NCBI RefSeq assembly: GCF_037975245.1
Contig: NC_092565.1
Span: forward strand, 8,716,999-8,780,998
DNA length: 64,000 bases
Reading direction: 5' to 3'
Source of the DNA: Apostichopus japonicus
Lineage: Eukaryota; Echinodermata; Holothuroidea; Aspidochirotida; Stichopodidae
In this document: one piece after another, positions 32,291 through 58,922 of the stretch
Numbering within the stretch: the first letter of the stretch is position 1
Layout: the number at the start of each line of letters is the position of its first letter
Position numbers and translations under genes: made by a program
The notes under the pieces: model-generated
The model's database searches: none
What the model was told of the DNA's origin: nothing
What the model saw: only the letters and a program-made list of their open reading frames with translations

Positions 32291-35200
32291 AGCAAATTAT
32301 TTATAATTCCTTGTATTTACCTCACACCCCATTCACATTCATCTTTTGTATTGTGTACCATGGCAATATAGAAACGACACTTATACGTAGGACATGAACT
32401 TAGTTATCCCCCACCCCCCCCTCCCCCCCCCCCCCCGCCAGTGATTTCGCTACTCTTGAACTCCGAAAATAATTGAGGTTTAAACTCCGAAAATATATAC
32501 TTGAAATTAAGACTTGCAAAAGTGAGAACTGGACCTATAGCACACTCTCTTTGTTTCTTCATAAGTGAATAACAATTGCCATACTTGATAATTTTTCAGA
32601 CAATGGCAGTCGAATTTAATATGACGTCACAGATTGACAAGCAAGAGTTTCTGACGTCATTGATTGGCAGCAAGTCGATCCTACCATGTCAAATATTGTG
32701 ACCGTGTTGAACCGATAAACAAAACAACCACTCTCTTTCTAATTTACTAGATTTAAACTGTTTCACTTTCTTTATTCATACTCAGATGTGCCGAGTATTG
32801 GATTACACGTAAGCACTACAGGGCGTTACTTTAAAATTTAAGTACCGTCCGTATATATAATCATATTTTTTTTCTGTGTGTTTTTTTTACACAATAAGTT
32901 ATCTGTCGGATCCAATTGCCTCGTAAATATGACTCGAGTCGTTGAATGTCCGCCTCGGCACGCGGTATCCCGCGGAGCTTGCGAAAAAATTGTAACAGTT
33001 ACAAGTTGACAATCGCTACGGGTTTGGACATGGAGGAGGAGTACACACAGTACACATGACTCTTGTACTACTGCACTGCTACCTCGCGTCCAAAAATACG
33101 GTAACGTGATTGGACAATTACCCCAGGCCGAAGCACTATGTAGGTTTCTTTTGCTCGATTTTGAGTGATGGCCTATTGAAAAGTAGCATTCATGCAGCGA
33201 ATCAAGGCTTTGATCTCCCCGAATCATGGCGCCTTCTTAACAACTAGGGTTGTCTGCGGCTTAGAACACGATGACAAATAGTGACATATTGTTTGTGCTT
33301 ACAATTAGCCTAGGCTTCAACCCCTCCGGTCATAATATTTGTTAGGGTTCAAAAATAAAATCGACGTGCAGCATTTCCCCCATAGACAATATGACAAATG
33401 AAATTATGAATGCGAGAAGTCAAATGATCTGAAGATAAAGCACTACAGACCGAAGAGACCGATATATTTCAAAATGTCTTTGTAACTTTTATTTCGTTAT
33501 TGTTGTTAATTTTTATTTTTTGTCAACAACAGTTTCAACTTATTGTGCCAAGCTATTAAATTGTTAGTTAATTAAGTAAGTTCAGTATTTGTCTTTAAAA
33601 AAAAATGCTTTTGTATCCTAAATATTCCGCCCAATTATTCAATTGAGTAAACAAGTCCAAGTTAGGGCTAAATTAGAGTCACTCTCGGTCACAATCTTGA
33701 TATTATCCAGTAAACAGATCAGAAACCTTTGTCAATACCGTGAGAAAATCCGTGTTTGTAGAATATTGTCTACATTCCTTTGCGAAATATTTCTTTTACA
33801 TCGACGAGTCGCCATTGTTGCTAGTCTTTGTAAAAGTCATTTCTGAAGAAAACAAGCAAATTGCAGGGGTATTCCACATAAAACGTGATAATTAATTGGA
33901 CTTTAAAAACACACTTATATAACTGGCAAATTTGTCTGGGATTAAAGCAACCGTTTGCGTTGTGGCCACGACGTTTCCGAACGTTCTACTGAAATATTAC
34001 GTCTAAAGAAAGATCCCCCCCCCCCAAAAAAAAACCCCTGTTTCTTCACAAAAAGGATAGGTACCCATTAGTGATTCGTCAATAATTGTACTCGAGTCTA
34101 ATATTATTCTACCGTCTAAATATTTCTTTCATATTAAAACCAATTTTTAAGACCTAATGCTAATTTGAAACTATCAAAATGTTCAACTTTTCTTTATTCT
34201 TTGATTATTGAAAAAAAAGAGTAGAAGAGTCGATGAAACTCAGTGAAACAATGACAAGGTTTGATTCAACGCAAAATTTGTTTTTGATTGAAAATAAAAT
34301 TATACTATGAACTAAATAAAACTATAGGTCACATAACAACTGCATTGTTAATATACTTCAGCATGCCCTTCTCCCTTGAAATATAATATTTTGTTCTAAA
34401 TTTGAATATTCATGTTCTTTTAATTCAAGTTTTACAATGATTAAGTCTAATCTTGAAGTGTAATACCATACATGATTCTAAACATTGATATGGAAAGAAA
34501 CGTAATCGAGATTTTTTTAATACCCCCCCTTCTCCATTTTCCTCCTCATCACCCTCCCGGGCAATCGAAACCTCTCCCTATACGATTTGATCATGTCACT
34601 GTGGTCATTCAATAAACTGAAACTTTTGTCAGATTTTTGTTCATCGGTAGGTTGACAAAGTTTTGCACAGAAGTTTTATTGTTTAATTATATAAAAAAAT
34701 TAAAATTAATTCTAAAACAATATCTTGTAGAATTAGGTGTGTGCTCCTTAAGCCTTACGCATACAGAATGTACACGGTGTTGTCGGGTCATATTTGATGT
34801 ATTTGTGGTTTGTTTCTTCTAATCAAAGTCACATGTCCCACAGCCCTTTGAATTTTTGTTCCCCCTCCTCTTACCAGGTTGAACACTCTTCCACCACCTC
34901 TCGGTCATAGCACATGTCACCACCAACCCCCCCCCCTTCCCTCTCCCATCTCCCGTCTCTTTTCGATGTCACATATCTTGCTGTATAGATACATGTTGTT
35001 TTAAACTACATTTTGCCAAACCTTTTGTTGAAACTCAGCGGGTGGTCAGTGAAGTCATTATTGCACATGTTCCATTTGACTTTTTCTTTTATTGAAATCA
35101 TTCCGGAATGTTTGCTTAGCTGTCGATTGTCGATGTCCTTTGCGTCTACGGGTTTCATCAAAGTTTGATTTCAGCTAATTCTCCCAATATTTATGTTTTG

Positions 35201-37239
35201 TAATATGATATTGAAGAACAAAACATAACACTTCATAAACCATGAAGTTTTGAGGCTGTCTCCTTTGGTATTTCCAGAAAACTTTAATGATATTTCAATG
35301 TCAGTAGTTTACTGGTCAACAAAATCTTTGCGATAAAAGCAAACCACAAAGCAGTCGGGATGCAGTTTTCTATTAGTGGCGCATAATTTGTTTCTTTCTT
35401 TCAAACGGAGTACACCTTTAATCGATAATGATAATATAATTTATTCAGGAACTATGAAATATCCGTAATTACCTGTATTAATTTGTGGAAATAATTAAGG
35501 ATCAACTTCTATCATTTATTGAGGGAAAAAATGACCCCGGATGTCGATCCCGACAGGGTTAGTACTTGAAAATGTCTCCAGTCAAATCCTATATTTAAGC
35601 AATAAACCATTTTACAGTATTGTTTAAAAGGACTGTTTTTTCCACATATCAGTTCTTTCATCCAAGTGGTATTCACATTTAACGAAGTTGTCTGAAAACA
35701 TGGATACTGCTATAGGCATACTAATACTTAATCTATGCGAACTGTGTACATCTCCATTGCTTGGATAATGCAAGTAGTAGGAACCAACATGATAGGGGGG
35801 GGGGAGCAAAAGTTGAGACCTAACTAATAAGCCCAGTCATCCACTTTATACCACTCATGCTCCTCCTGGCATTGAACAATTTATTACCTTCGGTATTAAA
35901 ATTAATACCCAAAGTTACACAGTTACTGTAGTTTATATATGCCCTCACACTGTGTCAGTTTAACATTAAAACTCCGTATTGTCTTTATTTGTGAAGTTTT
36001 GAAAGGTGCGGTATAGACCAAGGGTTGTGTTTTGGTAGACAAATCATTAGCACCAAAATTGAAACAAATACGATCATAATTAGAAGAAGTCAAAGATCAA
36101 GCTATTTTCTTGTTGCGTTAATTTTCAATATTAGAAAAAAAAGGATAGCATTGTGACGTCACGGGGATTGATAATGCAAAAGTACAATGCCCGGCCCAAA
36201 GAAGGAATGCGGTTTTATCCGCGCTAACGTCACTGATAACTTCAGTAAAGTTTGTATCCCTCTATTAATTATTTGGAGTAACATGGTTTGATAGTATTGA
36301 GGTACTTCACAAATTTGTCAAAAAGACATGTCAATGCATTCAATTTTTGATTGACACATTCCATGTTTATACGTTATTTCTTAACTTGTCTATAGAAATT
36401 AACGTTGTGTTATTAAGTTTGTTTCATTGTAACCAAGCTATGGTACATCCACACATGCGTAATAGGAAGCTCTACAACTAAGGCATATTGTAAAAGACTC
36501 CTGATATCGAGCTATATCAATGGTTAAGTCACTACAGAAAACTTTGTTTCCCACAAATTCACTGTAATGTCTTGTTGATAGATAGGGAAAACTGTAAAAC
36601 AAATTGAAAATTTGCATGCAACAGTATAGCATTGCTCCTGATCCAAATTTACTGGAGTGGAATAATAGCTTATGAAGTAAGGTTTTGTTGTCTTACAGGC
36701 TTGAAGAAAGGAGGGGCTAGGGAGTAACCGCCACGGGATCCATTAAGGTGGGGTCCGGCACAATATGGGAAAAAGAAACTTGCACATATTGTTATTTTCA
36801 TAAGTTTTTAAAGGAAAATGAAGGGTGCAAAAGGGAGCCCCTGTGTCAAATGATTATAAACCCTCTCCTCCTTTTCAGTATTACTGCGGAAGCCGGATGC
36901 CCCCACCCTTTACCCCCAACCCCGCTAAATAACGCGATGACAGAATTTTGTAGTACATGAATTATTCGTCGTTCGGCTGATGCACACAGTGACAGACAGC
37001 TCAAAGACTCAACTTAAAGAAAAAAGAAAACCAAACAAGTCTCCAAGAATATTTAAATCAAATGAAATGGTTGTAGAGATGTTGTCTTTATTTGATGTGA
37101 TCTTGGATCTTTCAGTGATATCGACAAGGCATCAACCCTGTTTATATAGAGACAGATGGTTATATTAGTCACACATGCATGTCTGTCTGTCCTTCGCTGG
37201 TAAAGATAATTAAAATAGTTTCTTCCCTCATCATCCTAC

Positions 37240-37760
37240 CCCACCTCAACGTCCGATTTTCAACCACTGATGCACCTCGGCTTTACCCATAAAGATCGGC
37301 CCCATGTGGGCTTCATCATCAGACTTAACAACTTCACCCATAAAGAGGTTCATCATCATGATAGCCAATTGGTCTACAGTCGTAACAAGCTCAGTCAAAT
37401 TAACGGTCATAAAAGTTCTTCCCTTCTTTGAACAAATGACTTTTCTTTTCAATTATCATTTGAGGGGGAAACTTTCGTAATGCTCTATCTAATCGGACAT
37501 GGCGGCGGGGTCCTCTGAGGAACTTCAATCAAAAGGGGCTGAAAACCGATCTAGGCCCGAGACAATGTTACAACAATAGGATAGACACAGAAGGCTGGCA
37601 AGATGAATAGAAAAACGGATAATTGCTTTTAGATTGCTGGATCGATCCAACACGCCAATAAGATTTGTCTCCAATGAGTTGTGTCGGCCCTCCTATTCAT
37701 GCCTTTCGTTATATCGAGACGATACATCTATTTTCACTTGAAGCAATGGTCCTCCTAATT
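37240..37760. promoter_or_regulatory. Candidate proximal cis-regulatory region of msx
   Basis: A complex, repeat-poor segment about 1-1.5 kb above the msx TATA box. It has an imperfect duplication with CCCATAAAG and TTCATCATCA in each half (37286 and 37337), a GC-rich GGCGGCGGGG block (37501-37510), and AACAAT and AATTA-type sites. GC-rich plus AATTA elements are typical of BMP-responsive Msx enhancers in vertebrates, so the resemblance is suggestive only. A 68-codon minus frame (37246-37452) overlaps it and is unrecognised. Confidence 0.3.
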
Positions 37761-38574
37761 TTCGAAGTACTCACAAACAAACAAACCTAGCCAAGCTTCA
37801 CGTTGCAAACAATGATACGCACCTATTAGCGAATGTTTCTCCAATGAGATTCCAGACCGTATATAGTCTTATCTTAACTCGTTTAAATATTGTGCACCCC
37901 TAAAAAAAAAAGAACAACATTGAACAATAAAAGTCGAATGTAAGTCCTCGTCAATAAAAAGAATAGACGACCGAGAAAAAAATTAACAAAGAAAATGATG
38001 ATTCCGTCTATGACTTCTAACTTTGGGAAGTTAACAGACTCCGCCCACTTTTTTCCCTTCTTCATTCAAGGTTCCCCTACTACTACTACTACTACACACA
38101 CAGAATAAAGTAAACGCCAAGCCAGTTATCGTTGGCGACATGGCATAATCGCCACTCGGCTGGGTATACGTACACATACATTGCTCTGATTCGTCGGTAT
38201 GCTATGTATCTTGAAAGTTGCTTGTGGTTAGCCCGGGTTTCACAGCCGCTTAGCAGAAAATAACCGCTTGAATGACAAGACAACAGCCACGATCGAAGCG
38301 ACTGAGTTGTTTATGACCGAGAAATGGAATTGTTATCAAACGCTACAACATATGTTTTGGGTTTAACTGTTTAGTTGTAGTCAAGTTCAACGATACAGAT
38401 CATAAAAAAAAAGGAGAAGGAGATTTTAAAAAAAAACCGATTTATGATTCTTTGTAAAAACTTTCTTCATTTGGATGACCGTCAGATATAATGTTCTTTT
38501 ATTTTTTGATGGACAACCAATTTTCATGATTTGTTTTTGATTTTGTTTGTTTTGAGCGCATTTCTATTTCTGAG

Positions 38575-38696
38575 CCAATCAGCGGGACGGATTCTAATAC
38601 TTAGTACTTTCGATCAACCCTCTTGATTTTTTTTCTGCAACAGGCAAAGGGTTAATATTTGCGTGATTTATCAGTTCGGAGGAAGTTATAAATAAA
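38575..38696 (+). promoter_or_regulatory. msx promoter: CCAAT box and TATA box
   Basis: CCAATCAGCG lies at 38575 and TATAAATAAA at 38687-38696. Initiation would be expected near 38715-38720, giving a 5' untranslated region of about 295 nt with no intron needed before the ATG at 39014. The spacing suits a TATA promoter, but the start site is not directly visible. Confidence 0.45.
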
Positions 38697-39013
38697 ATAC
38701 AACCAATTGGAAGCAGTATGATTTTAAGCATTGGTCAGGAACGATTCTTCTGGACGGTTTTGTTTTCATGGAACATTTGCTATTGACTGTTAGATGTTGG
38801 ATGTTTCCATTTATAAATCTGTTCTTTTAAATAGTATTTGTCGCTTTGTCAAAGGTGTTTGACCCAAGAATATATCTTTAGTTTCTTAGTCACATGGCAA
38901 GTGATAATTTAACCATGTACAACTGATTATTGCTATTGCTTGGGTTTTCTTTTCTTTTCTAAAACCCAGGGGAGAACAGCTAAGAAAGCGATAAACATAT
39001 ACCGCTCTTACGC

Positions 39014-52210
<13,197 letters not shown>

Positions 52211-52431
52211 AGATGACGACGACGGCGCATTGATTGATGCATAATACAACTATACTGCATTGTCTGGTATGGATTTCTCTGTGGATTGTCTTTTTACTGA
52301 TTTGTGTATTCCTATGTTTACACGACGAAGACCGTTGGATGACTCTCATACAGATAACGATACAAGATTCGCGACATATCCTTCAGTGACGAAGTGTTTA
52401 CAGGTTGTACCTATAGAGTAATCTCCAGTTG

Positions 52432-52608
52432 AATAAAATAGATATTCTTACTTCCTGGATTGAATTCAGCCATCATGATGAATCTGCATGTCTATAGAGG
52501 AATATGTATTTAGCTTGAATCCACATTTGGTGGGAATGGAGTTGTAGTGGACAACACCTAATGAACCCCGGATGCATGCAGTACCAAACACTATAATGAA
52601 TGAATAAA
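52432..52608 (+). terminator. msx: msx polyadenylation signals
   Basis: AATAAA occurs at 52432-52437 and again at 52603-52608, downstream of the msx stop, on the coding strand. They predict 3' untranslated regions of about 240 and 415 nt. The second is followed by a T/G-containing stretch. Which is used cannot be told. Confidence 0.5.
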
Positions 52609-53588
52609 GTGCATCCATAGAAAATTGGTGTGCAAAAAAAATGTGTGGTTATGTATAATTATGGGATGACTCTCCAATAACGTCCATGCACCCTCGAAGG
52701 CAGGAGGACTACATAAGCTGCAGTAGATTCCAATACATTATAACAGAACGTTAACGGCATCGCTTCCTAAGGAAAGCAAAAAGACTTAAAACTGAAATGG
52801 ACATTTTTTTTTCTTGAATTTGTTTTCTTTTTAAAAAGATAAACAAGTCTATTCTGCCAGTAGTTTGACTGTAGTACATTAAGATCACAAGATGCACTAT
52901 AAATGATAGAATGGTAAAACCTATAAAAGTAATAAAAATTGACATATTTATGCGGAAAACCTCAAATAAATTGTTCCTTTTTTATCCTTGCGAAGAAAGT
53001 ATTTGTTGAACGTGTATTCCTTATTGTAAGTATTCAGTCTTCTGCCATAATAGCAAGCAACTTAAAGGCCTTAGCATTGCCACCAAATATGCTAGAAAAA
53101 AAATATGAAAAAATGGTCTTCCTTGCTCACTCTGCCAACCTCACAGTATGTTTTTTTTTTCGGTCTCATATATTTGTCTTACTTAACGCTGCTCAGGATC
53201 GCATGTGAACAATTTGGAGGCTCACAACATCCGGGATATTACATTTTGAATGTATTTCTAGCCATTTTGAACAGGTTAAAATTGGACCACTGTGCCAGAA
53301 GAACTTTAACCACTTTGGATGGTTCTCTTGGTCAAAAATAGGAAAACTTTCTGACAGTAAGTTGATTGTCGTCTACACAGAGGGTTTATCCCATTATAAG
53401 ATGTAATCTCAAACCATTATGTAAAATTTGTATACCTTCCGTTAAAGTGTTTATCCCATATGTGTAAGCGAAAGTCTGCAATATATAGACCGGTAGACTG
53501 CTCAAAGTATATATAAGCGAATAACTATATTGTTATGTGGAAATGCCAATATTTCGTTTAACAACCCCCAAAGTTAAACGAACGCGTT

Positions 53589-53643
53589 ATTAGGCGTGAC
53601 GTGACTTCCTAACTACACAAGAACCAGTCATTTCACGCCTAAT
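53589..53643. repeat. 18-bp inverted repeat (2 mismatches)
   Basis: ATTAGGCGTGACGTGACT at 53589-53606 pairs with AGTCATTTCACGCCTAAT at 53626-53643 across a 19-base loop. It could be a small foldback element or chance palindrome in unique DNA. Confidence 0.8.
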
Positions 53644-54420
53644 TGTGTTCTCTGGTGTTTTAACTAGACCGTGTATGTCTAAAGCGTCTCTCTAGAAAAC
53701 AGTTGAGTCAATATGTAACACTCGGCGGATCTTTTACTTGACTTTACCGGTGAAGTTTTCACATTCTTAAATGAAACGTTTCATTTTCTAAGGCTATTTT
53801 AATATCGTCAAATACTCAAGGGTTTGTCAGTCGCGCTATAAGAAACGTTCACTGATTGGTTTATGTTCTAAAGTTTGAATAATTTACTTATTAAGTCGCA
53901 GTTTTCTATATCCATTACAGAATTTTAACGACTAGACTCAAGGGAAGTTATATTGCTTTCGGACAAACTACATTATAAACATTATCTTCTACCCTCTTTT
54001 CCTCCTTTTTTTAAAAACTTTTCTGTAGGGTTATTACTATTTATTTTTTGTAGCTCGCTGCCTTTCACATTAAAATTGCTTCTATATCCACCAGACATAT
54101 ATGCTTAGGTATGGTATGTGTATGGATCTTTGCCCTACCGTGAATAATTTCAGAAACGTTTGTTACTTCTTTTACACAGGCAATAATCCACAAATCAAAC
54201 TAACAAAAGGCGAAATAATGGGATAAAATTATAGAATAATTTGCCCCATTTTCTCCATCTTAGCATGAGGTTCACTCAAGTTTGCCAGTTGTTACTACGG
54301 TTAGCATATAAAAACATCGCAACATTACTTGGACCCTTTTCGACTTTATATATTAGAAATACATAAGCCAACAGAAGGGTTTATGTTTTGTCTGGCTGTA
54401 TTATTTTGTATTGCATTATG

Positions 54421-54511
54421 TTTATATATATATATTTACATATATATATATATATGTATAAATATATATATATATATATGTATAAATATATATATTTATA
54501 CATTTATACAC

Positions 54512-54544
<33 letters not shown>

Positions 54545-54561
54545 TATGTATAAATAAATAA

Positions 54562-54607
<46 letters not shown>
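54421..54607. repeat. Long TATATATA/TATGTATAAATA block
   Basis: About 190 bp of nearly pure A/T with regularly spaced TATGTATAAATA breaks. The Ile/Tyr-rich frame across it is an artefact of the repeat. Confidence 0.95.
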
Positions 54608-55686
54608 TAGATATTATTACCTGCAAACAATTAAGGGTGAACAGTGAGTGGATCGAATTAATTTTGATTATATCCTATAACAAAAAGCTAAATTAATAGA
54701 TCAATATTTTGGTGATAACTGAACAAGAAATTATAACAAAACTGTACGGAGGATCTGTTTATGCATATTGCACCTATCTTCCAGAGATGTTATTTCGAGT
54801 CTGGTGATAGCGATGTAACTGACAAATTGAGAAATTAGGAAGAATTACAAATTTGAGTAATATAATAATACTTGCATGAGCGCTTAACCAGTCAACATTG
54901 AAATGACAACTATTAGACTTGGAATTATTTCTATCAATCATAAAAACAATAAAACAATAAGGGTAACTTCTCTGATTGCCGATGAACTTCTGTATTTATC
55001 TGTATATGTATATATATATATATACATATATATACTATTAACTGTGTTAGAAATAAATCTTCTTCTCCCTTTAAATGTTCTAGTATAAATTTACTAATGG
55101 CAAAGTAGATGAAGGTAAACAGTACACACATGCCTGACTTTTTAATATTTATAGTTTAGCATGCGTTGCGTTGTGGCTTAGTACGATATATACCCACTAG
55201 CTCTTAACTGGGATATATCTACACGATTTCTTGGTTTTTTTTTCTGTTTTTTTTTAAAGAAAATAAACTGATAAGTGATAACAATTATCATAATTATCAT
55301 AATTATTACAATTAAGAAGACTTGAAAATGTACATATATATTATATATACCGATAACCGGAGCGACTGAATATTTGAACACTGTTTTTGGTTCATATACT
55401 ACAAACTTGTTAAATAGTGTGAGAAATAAAGGCAGATTTATAAATATATTATTGGCTTTTTAGCTAGTCTAGTCTAATTTGTCAAGCTGTCTTTGTGTTG
55501 TAATGATTCTATGACGCTATTCAAAGTTGGTTTAATGTCGTCTGTTAACCCTAACACCCTTTGCCAATTATTGTTTCCAGTCCATTGCGTAGTAATTGTT
55601 CGTTTACCAATTCTTGGCTCTAGAAGTTACCGTCTGCTTAAAGCGATCTATGAAGGTCAGACGTCCTAATTTTAATTTCAAAATTG

Positions 55687-55714
55687 CAAAAAAAAAAAAA
55701 AAAAAAAAAAAAAA
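55687..55714 (+). repeat. Poly-A run, about 28 bases
   Basis: The longest A tract of the window, following ATTTCAAAATTGC. It could be the tail of a retroposed sequence, but no parent element is recognisable upstream. Confidence 0.85.
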
Positions 55715-58436
55715 AGGAGAAAAGACGAAAATACATGTTACCACAGAAACCATCCGTAAAATAGTGGATCCCGACAGATAAAACAAAGTTTATACGCCGG
55801 TTTGTTTTGCTATAAAATGGTTTATCTTTATATGGGTGTATATTATAGGAGTATACATTTGACCTACATAAACTCATATAGGCCCTATATCTTTTAATAC
55901 TAAAGACGTCATACAAAGGCTAGGCTATATAGGCTAGTTACGTTATTACCGCATTCTCCCATACGAAATTTAGTGAATATTCTCTCCTCACCCCAAATGT
56001 GCAATTAAACGTAATGTAATTATGACAATATAATAATTTCACCTATAGTGAACTTAACGCTAGTTCGAACAACCCTATGTATAAAGGAAAGTATGGTGCG
56101 GTTTGGGGGTGGGGAGGAGGTGGGGGTGGGTTGGATAGGTAGGTGCACCTGAGGTCTATTTTCTGATGAGATATACCAAGTGTGAGTCTGACTGGTCCAT
56201 TACCATTGGTCAACCATGGAAGAGCGTAACGCACTGGTAGTGCAAACGTACATACTATACGTCACGAGATCTGTCCAATGTATTATTATACCTTGTCAGT
56301 TGCACCATTCTAGCAGAGTGACATCATAACTTGCAATTGGAGATGTTTGTTGCGATTTCTTAACTTAACAGCTGAAAGCCGTTATATACGGTATCTGTTC
56401 AGAACCAAACTGTTTTGTTGTGTTGTGTAGGTACTCTTATAGTACAATATACTCTAGCTATTGCGTTGACAGTTTTGCCACGGAAATATTAGGGTAGTAC
56501 TTCCATAGTTTTAATACTGCACGGTTTATTAGTGCAACTATCACAGGATGAACTACACCCGCCATTTCCTTGGGTTTTGGGTTTATACGGCATCCTGGGG
56601 GCAATTGCATAACCTTCGAACATTACCAACACCAACACCTATAATTGATACAAATTGATACAAAATTGATGCAAATAGCCCTTCCATTGTACCAGTGCAT
56701 CCAAACTAAAATACCATGTGAATGCTTGTAATTACATGAGTATTCACTGAATGACCTTTCGTGACCTCAGGAAACCTTTGTGGTTTACGAAAATTAGCGC
56801 AAAAAGTGTAGGCCTAGTTTTTTCTATAATAGGTAGGTAAAGGTAGGTAGGTATACACACATACATACAAACACACACAGGAGGCATGTGTAAATGAACC
56901 CCTGAGAGGCTACAAAGATTGATTTCTTTTTCGACAGCAACAGGAATATCACCCAGAAAAACAATAACAATCGTTTGTCACTTTCTACCTCTACGGAATG
57001 CTTCAATTAGGCACATTTTAATACGCGAGAATTGTAACTACACTCCCGCCAATGGACTTTACCACGACAGGCGTTCCATGAATTTAACTATAACTATGAT
57101 GTTGTTCCCCAACCCTTATGACGTAATCAATAACTTTCGATCTGGTGAGGGAGCTCCAGTACCCCGGAGAAAATTCAAGTTTCGCAAGTTAAGTTTGCCG
57201 ACCAGCTATATCTTAATGTACTGTAGCAGTATTCCATTTTGAGAGTTACTCTCCTTCCTTTCCCTCTCCTCTCCTCTCCTCCCCTCCCCACGCCCTTTCC
57301 CTTCCCACTCTGTTACACTATGTATATCTACTCCGTATCTTGCTGTGCATGCGTTATTCCAACTGATATAAAATGGATCACTGTAGGCTCGTATATACAT
57401 ATTCAGTGATATATATTATACTTTAAATTGTTGAATAGATACCATATTCTGTTATAGATAACCTGTACAAATCACCCATGATACATATACTTCTATATGG
57501 ATTTCAACTTCATATCAAATTTAATACGTTCCTTTAATACATTGGCGTCTGTTTTGCATTGAAGTATTCCGCCAAAGGCGACCACAATACAAAAGCATAT
57601 TCGATACCAACATGGATAGTGAACGGTGGCAGTATGCGACCCCAGTGCCAATAGTATCCTTGTTTACAAGAATGCTAATTTTAGCGTGAAATTGCGATTT
57701 CTTTCCTAACAATAGACAGTTAGTTTTCCATCTACTTTTCGTGATCAGGCATGCGTAATCTATTCAGCAAAACATCTCTCACTGAAGGGGTGAATGATCT
57801 CTCAATTATTTGACTTCAGCTGCGTTTAACTTTGATCAACAAAATTGCTGGTGACTGATTTTTTTTTTTTTAAAAGCAACAACTGTATCACAGAGACTAT
57901 AGCTTCAAAATATTGTTTGTAGACTGTGCGATTTATAATCACCAAAGGCAATGCCATCATAACTAAACAGGTTAGTCAAATTCTGTGGCACATCGTTATG
58001 ATTGAAAACCTAGAATAGATTTTGCATCATCCTCAAAAAGTTCTAAATTTAAAGATGATGAGTATGACCCACTGCAAAAATATGGTAAATGGTCGCTCAT
58101 TTTCAAACATAAAAATGTCGTTTAACTGCCACCCACGGGAATTTTCCATCACTTGAAATATCTTTTTAATCAGTGGAATGGTCGAGGCTTGTACTGCGCG
58201 TGCGTAGCTACTCTTACTGTTTAAACCTAACGGTACTTTGTGTGTAGGCCTACATGAAAGTGTTTATGTTGCAACTAGGCTTACTTTGCTCAATCTTTGC
58301 GAAAAGGGCTAAAATCTACTGGAAAAAGTATCTCATTTTAATAATGTGGTTCTAGTTTTAGGATTCCTGTGAGACTGGTAGAGAAAGGTTTGACCGTCAG
58401 GACAGTGACCGGTGTCACGGTGTGTCATGAGAACGC

Positions 58437-58922
58437 AATGGGGCTATAAAAAGGTGCTGAATGTTGTATAGATCGTCAGAACCCTGCCGAAGTACAATTG
58501 GAAACTGTTAGCAATTTAAGCTTGCTTTATGGTGGTCACAAGACTGTTGACCTTTAGTTTCAAAGACTGAAAGAACTACGAACGTATGATCAGAAGATCA
58601 GAAAGCACTGTGCACCAAATTGTATGACTGGGCCAGTTTCACGAAACTTAAATTTTCTATAGTGAAAGATGTACTGTACGTAATGGGGCTCTAAACCTGT
58701 GCTGAATGTTGTATAGATCGTCAGAACCTTCCAGGTAGGTACTTGTGGAGCTGTTCGAAATGTAAGCTTGCTTTATTGTTGTTACAGTATTTTTGACCTT
58801 TAGTTTCAAAGACTGAAAGAACTACGAACCTATGATCAGAAAAGACTGTACTCCATATGCTTTGACTGGGCCAGTTTCACGAAACTTACATTTTCTATAG
58901 TATATAAGATAAACGGTACGTT
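58437..58922 (+). repeat. Tandem duplication, unit about 245 bp
   Basis: Unit 1 begins AATGGGGCT at 58437 and unit 2 at 58682. Shared blocks include GTATAGATCGTCAGAACC, GACCTTTAGTTTCAAAGACT, and GGGCCAGTTTCACGAAACTT, which contains the self-complementary AGTTTCACGAAACT. Copies differ by scattered substitutions and a few small indels. Confidence 0.92.

Larger units (their letters stand above)
30835..38560. other. Intergenic DNA upstream of msx
   Basis: No gene supported. It contains the minisatellite at 32051-32240, a (CAA)n/(AAT)n run at 31850-31890, a long C tract at 32406-32437, and CRE palindromes at 32622, 32652 and 36154. A 129-codon minus frame at 32838-33227 lies in a more GC-rich patch but shows no motif. 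Confidence 0.4.
52630..58430. other. Intergenic DNA downstream of msx
   Basis: No gene supported. It holds a hairpin at 53589-53643, TA blocks at 54421-54607 and 55005-55035, a 28-base A run near 55687-55714, and a G-rich patch at 56100-56135. A plus frame at 56919-57242 follows an acceptor-like tract but is unrecognised. Confidence 0.4.

Noticed and set aside
12597-38560. Possible further homeobox genes linked to msx (NK cluster)
   Set aside because: I looked for WFQNRR-type sequence in the listed translated frames and saw none except in msx exon 2; short or split exons cannot be fully excluded.
54329-54553. Tyr/Ile-rich frame ending in an AT tract
   Set aside because: Most of it is translated TATA repeat.
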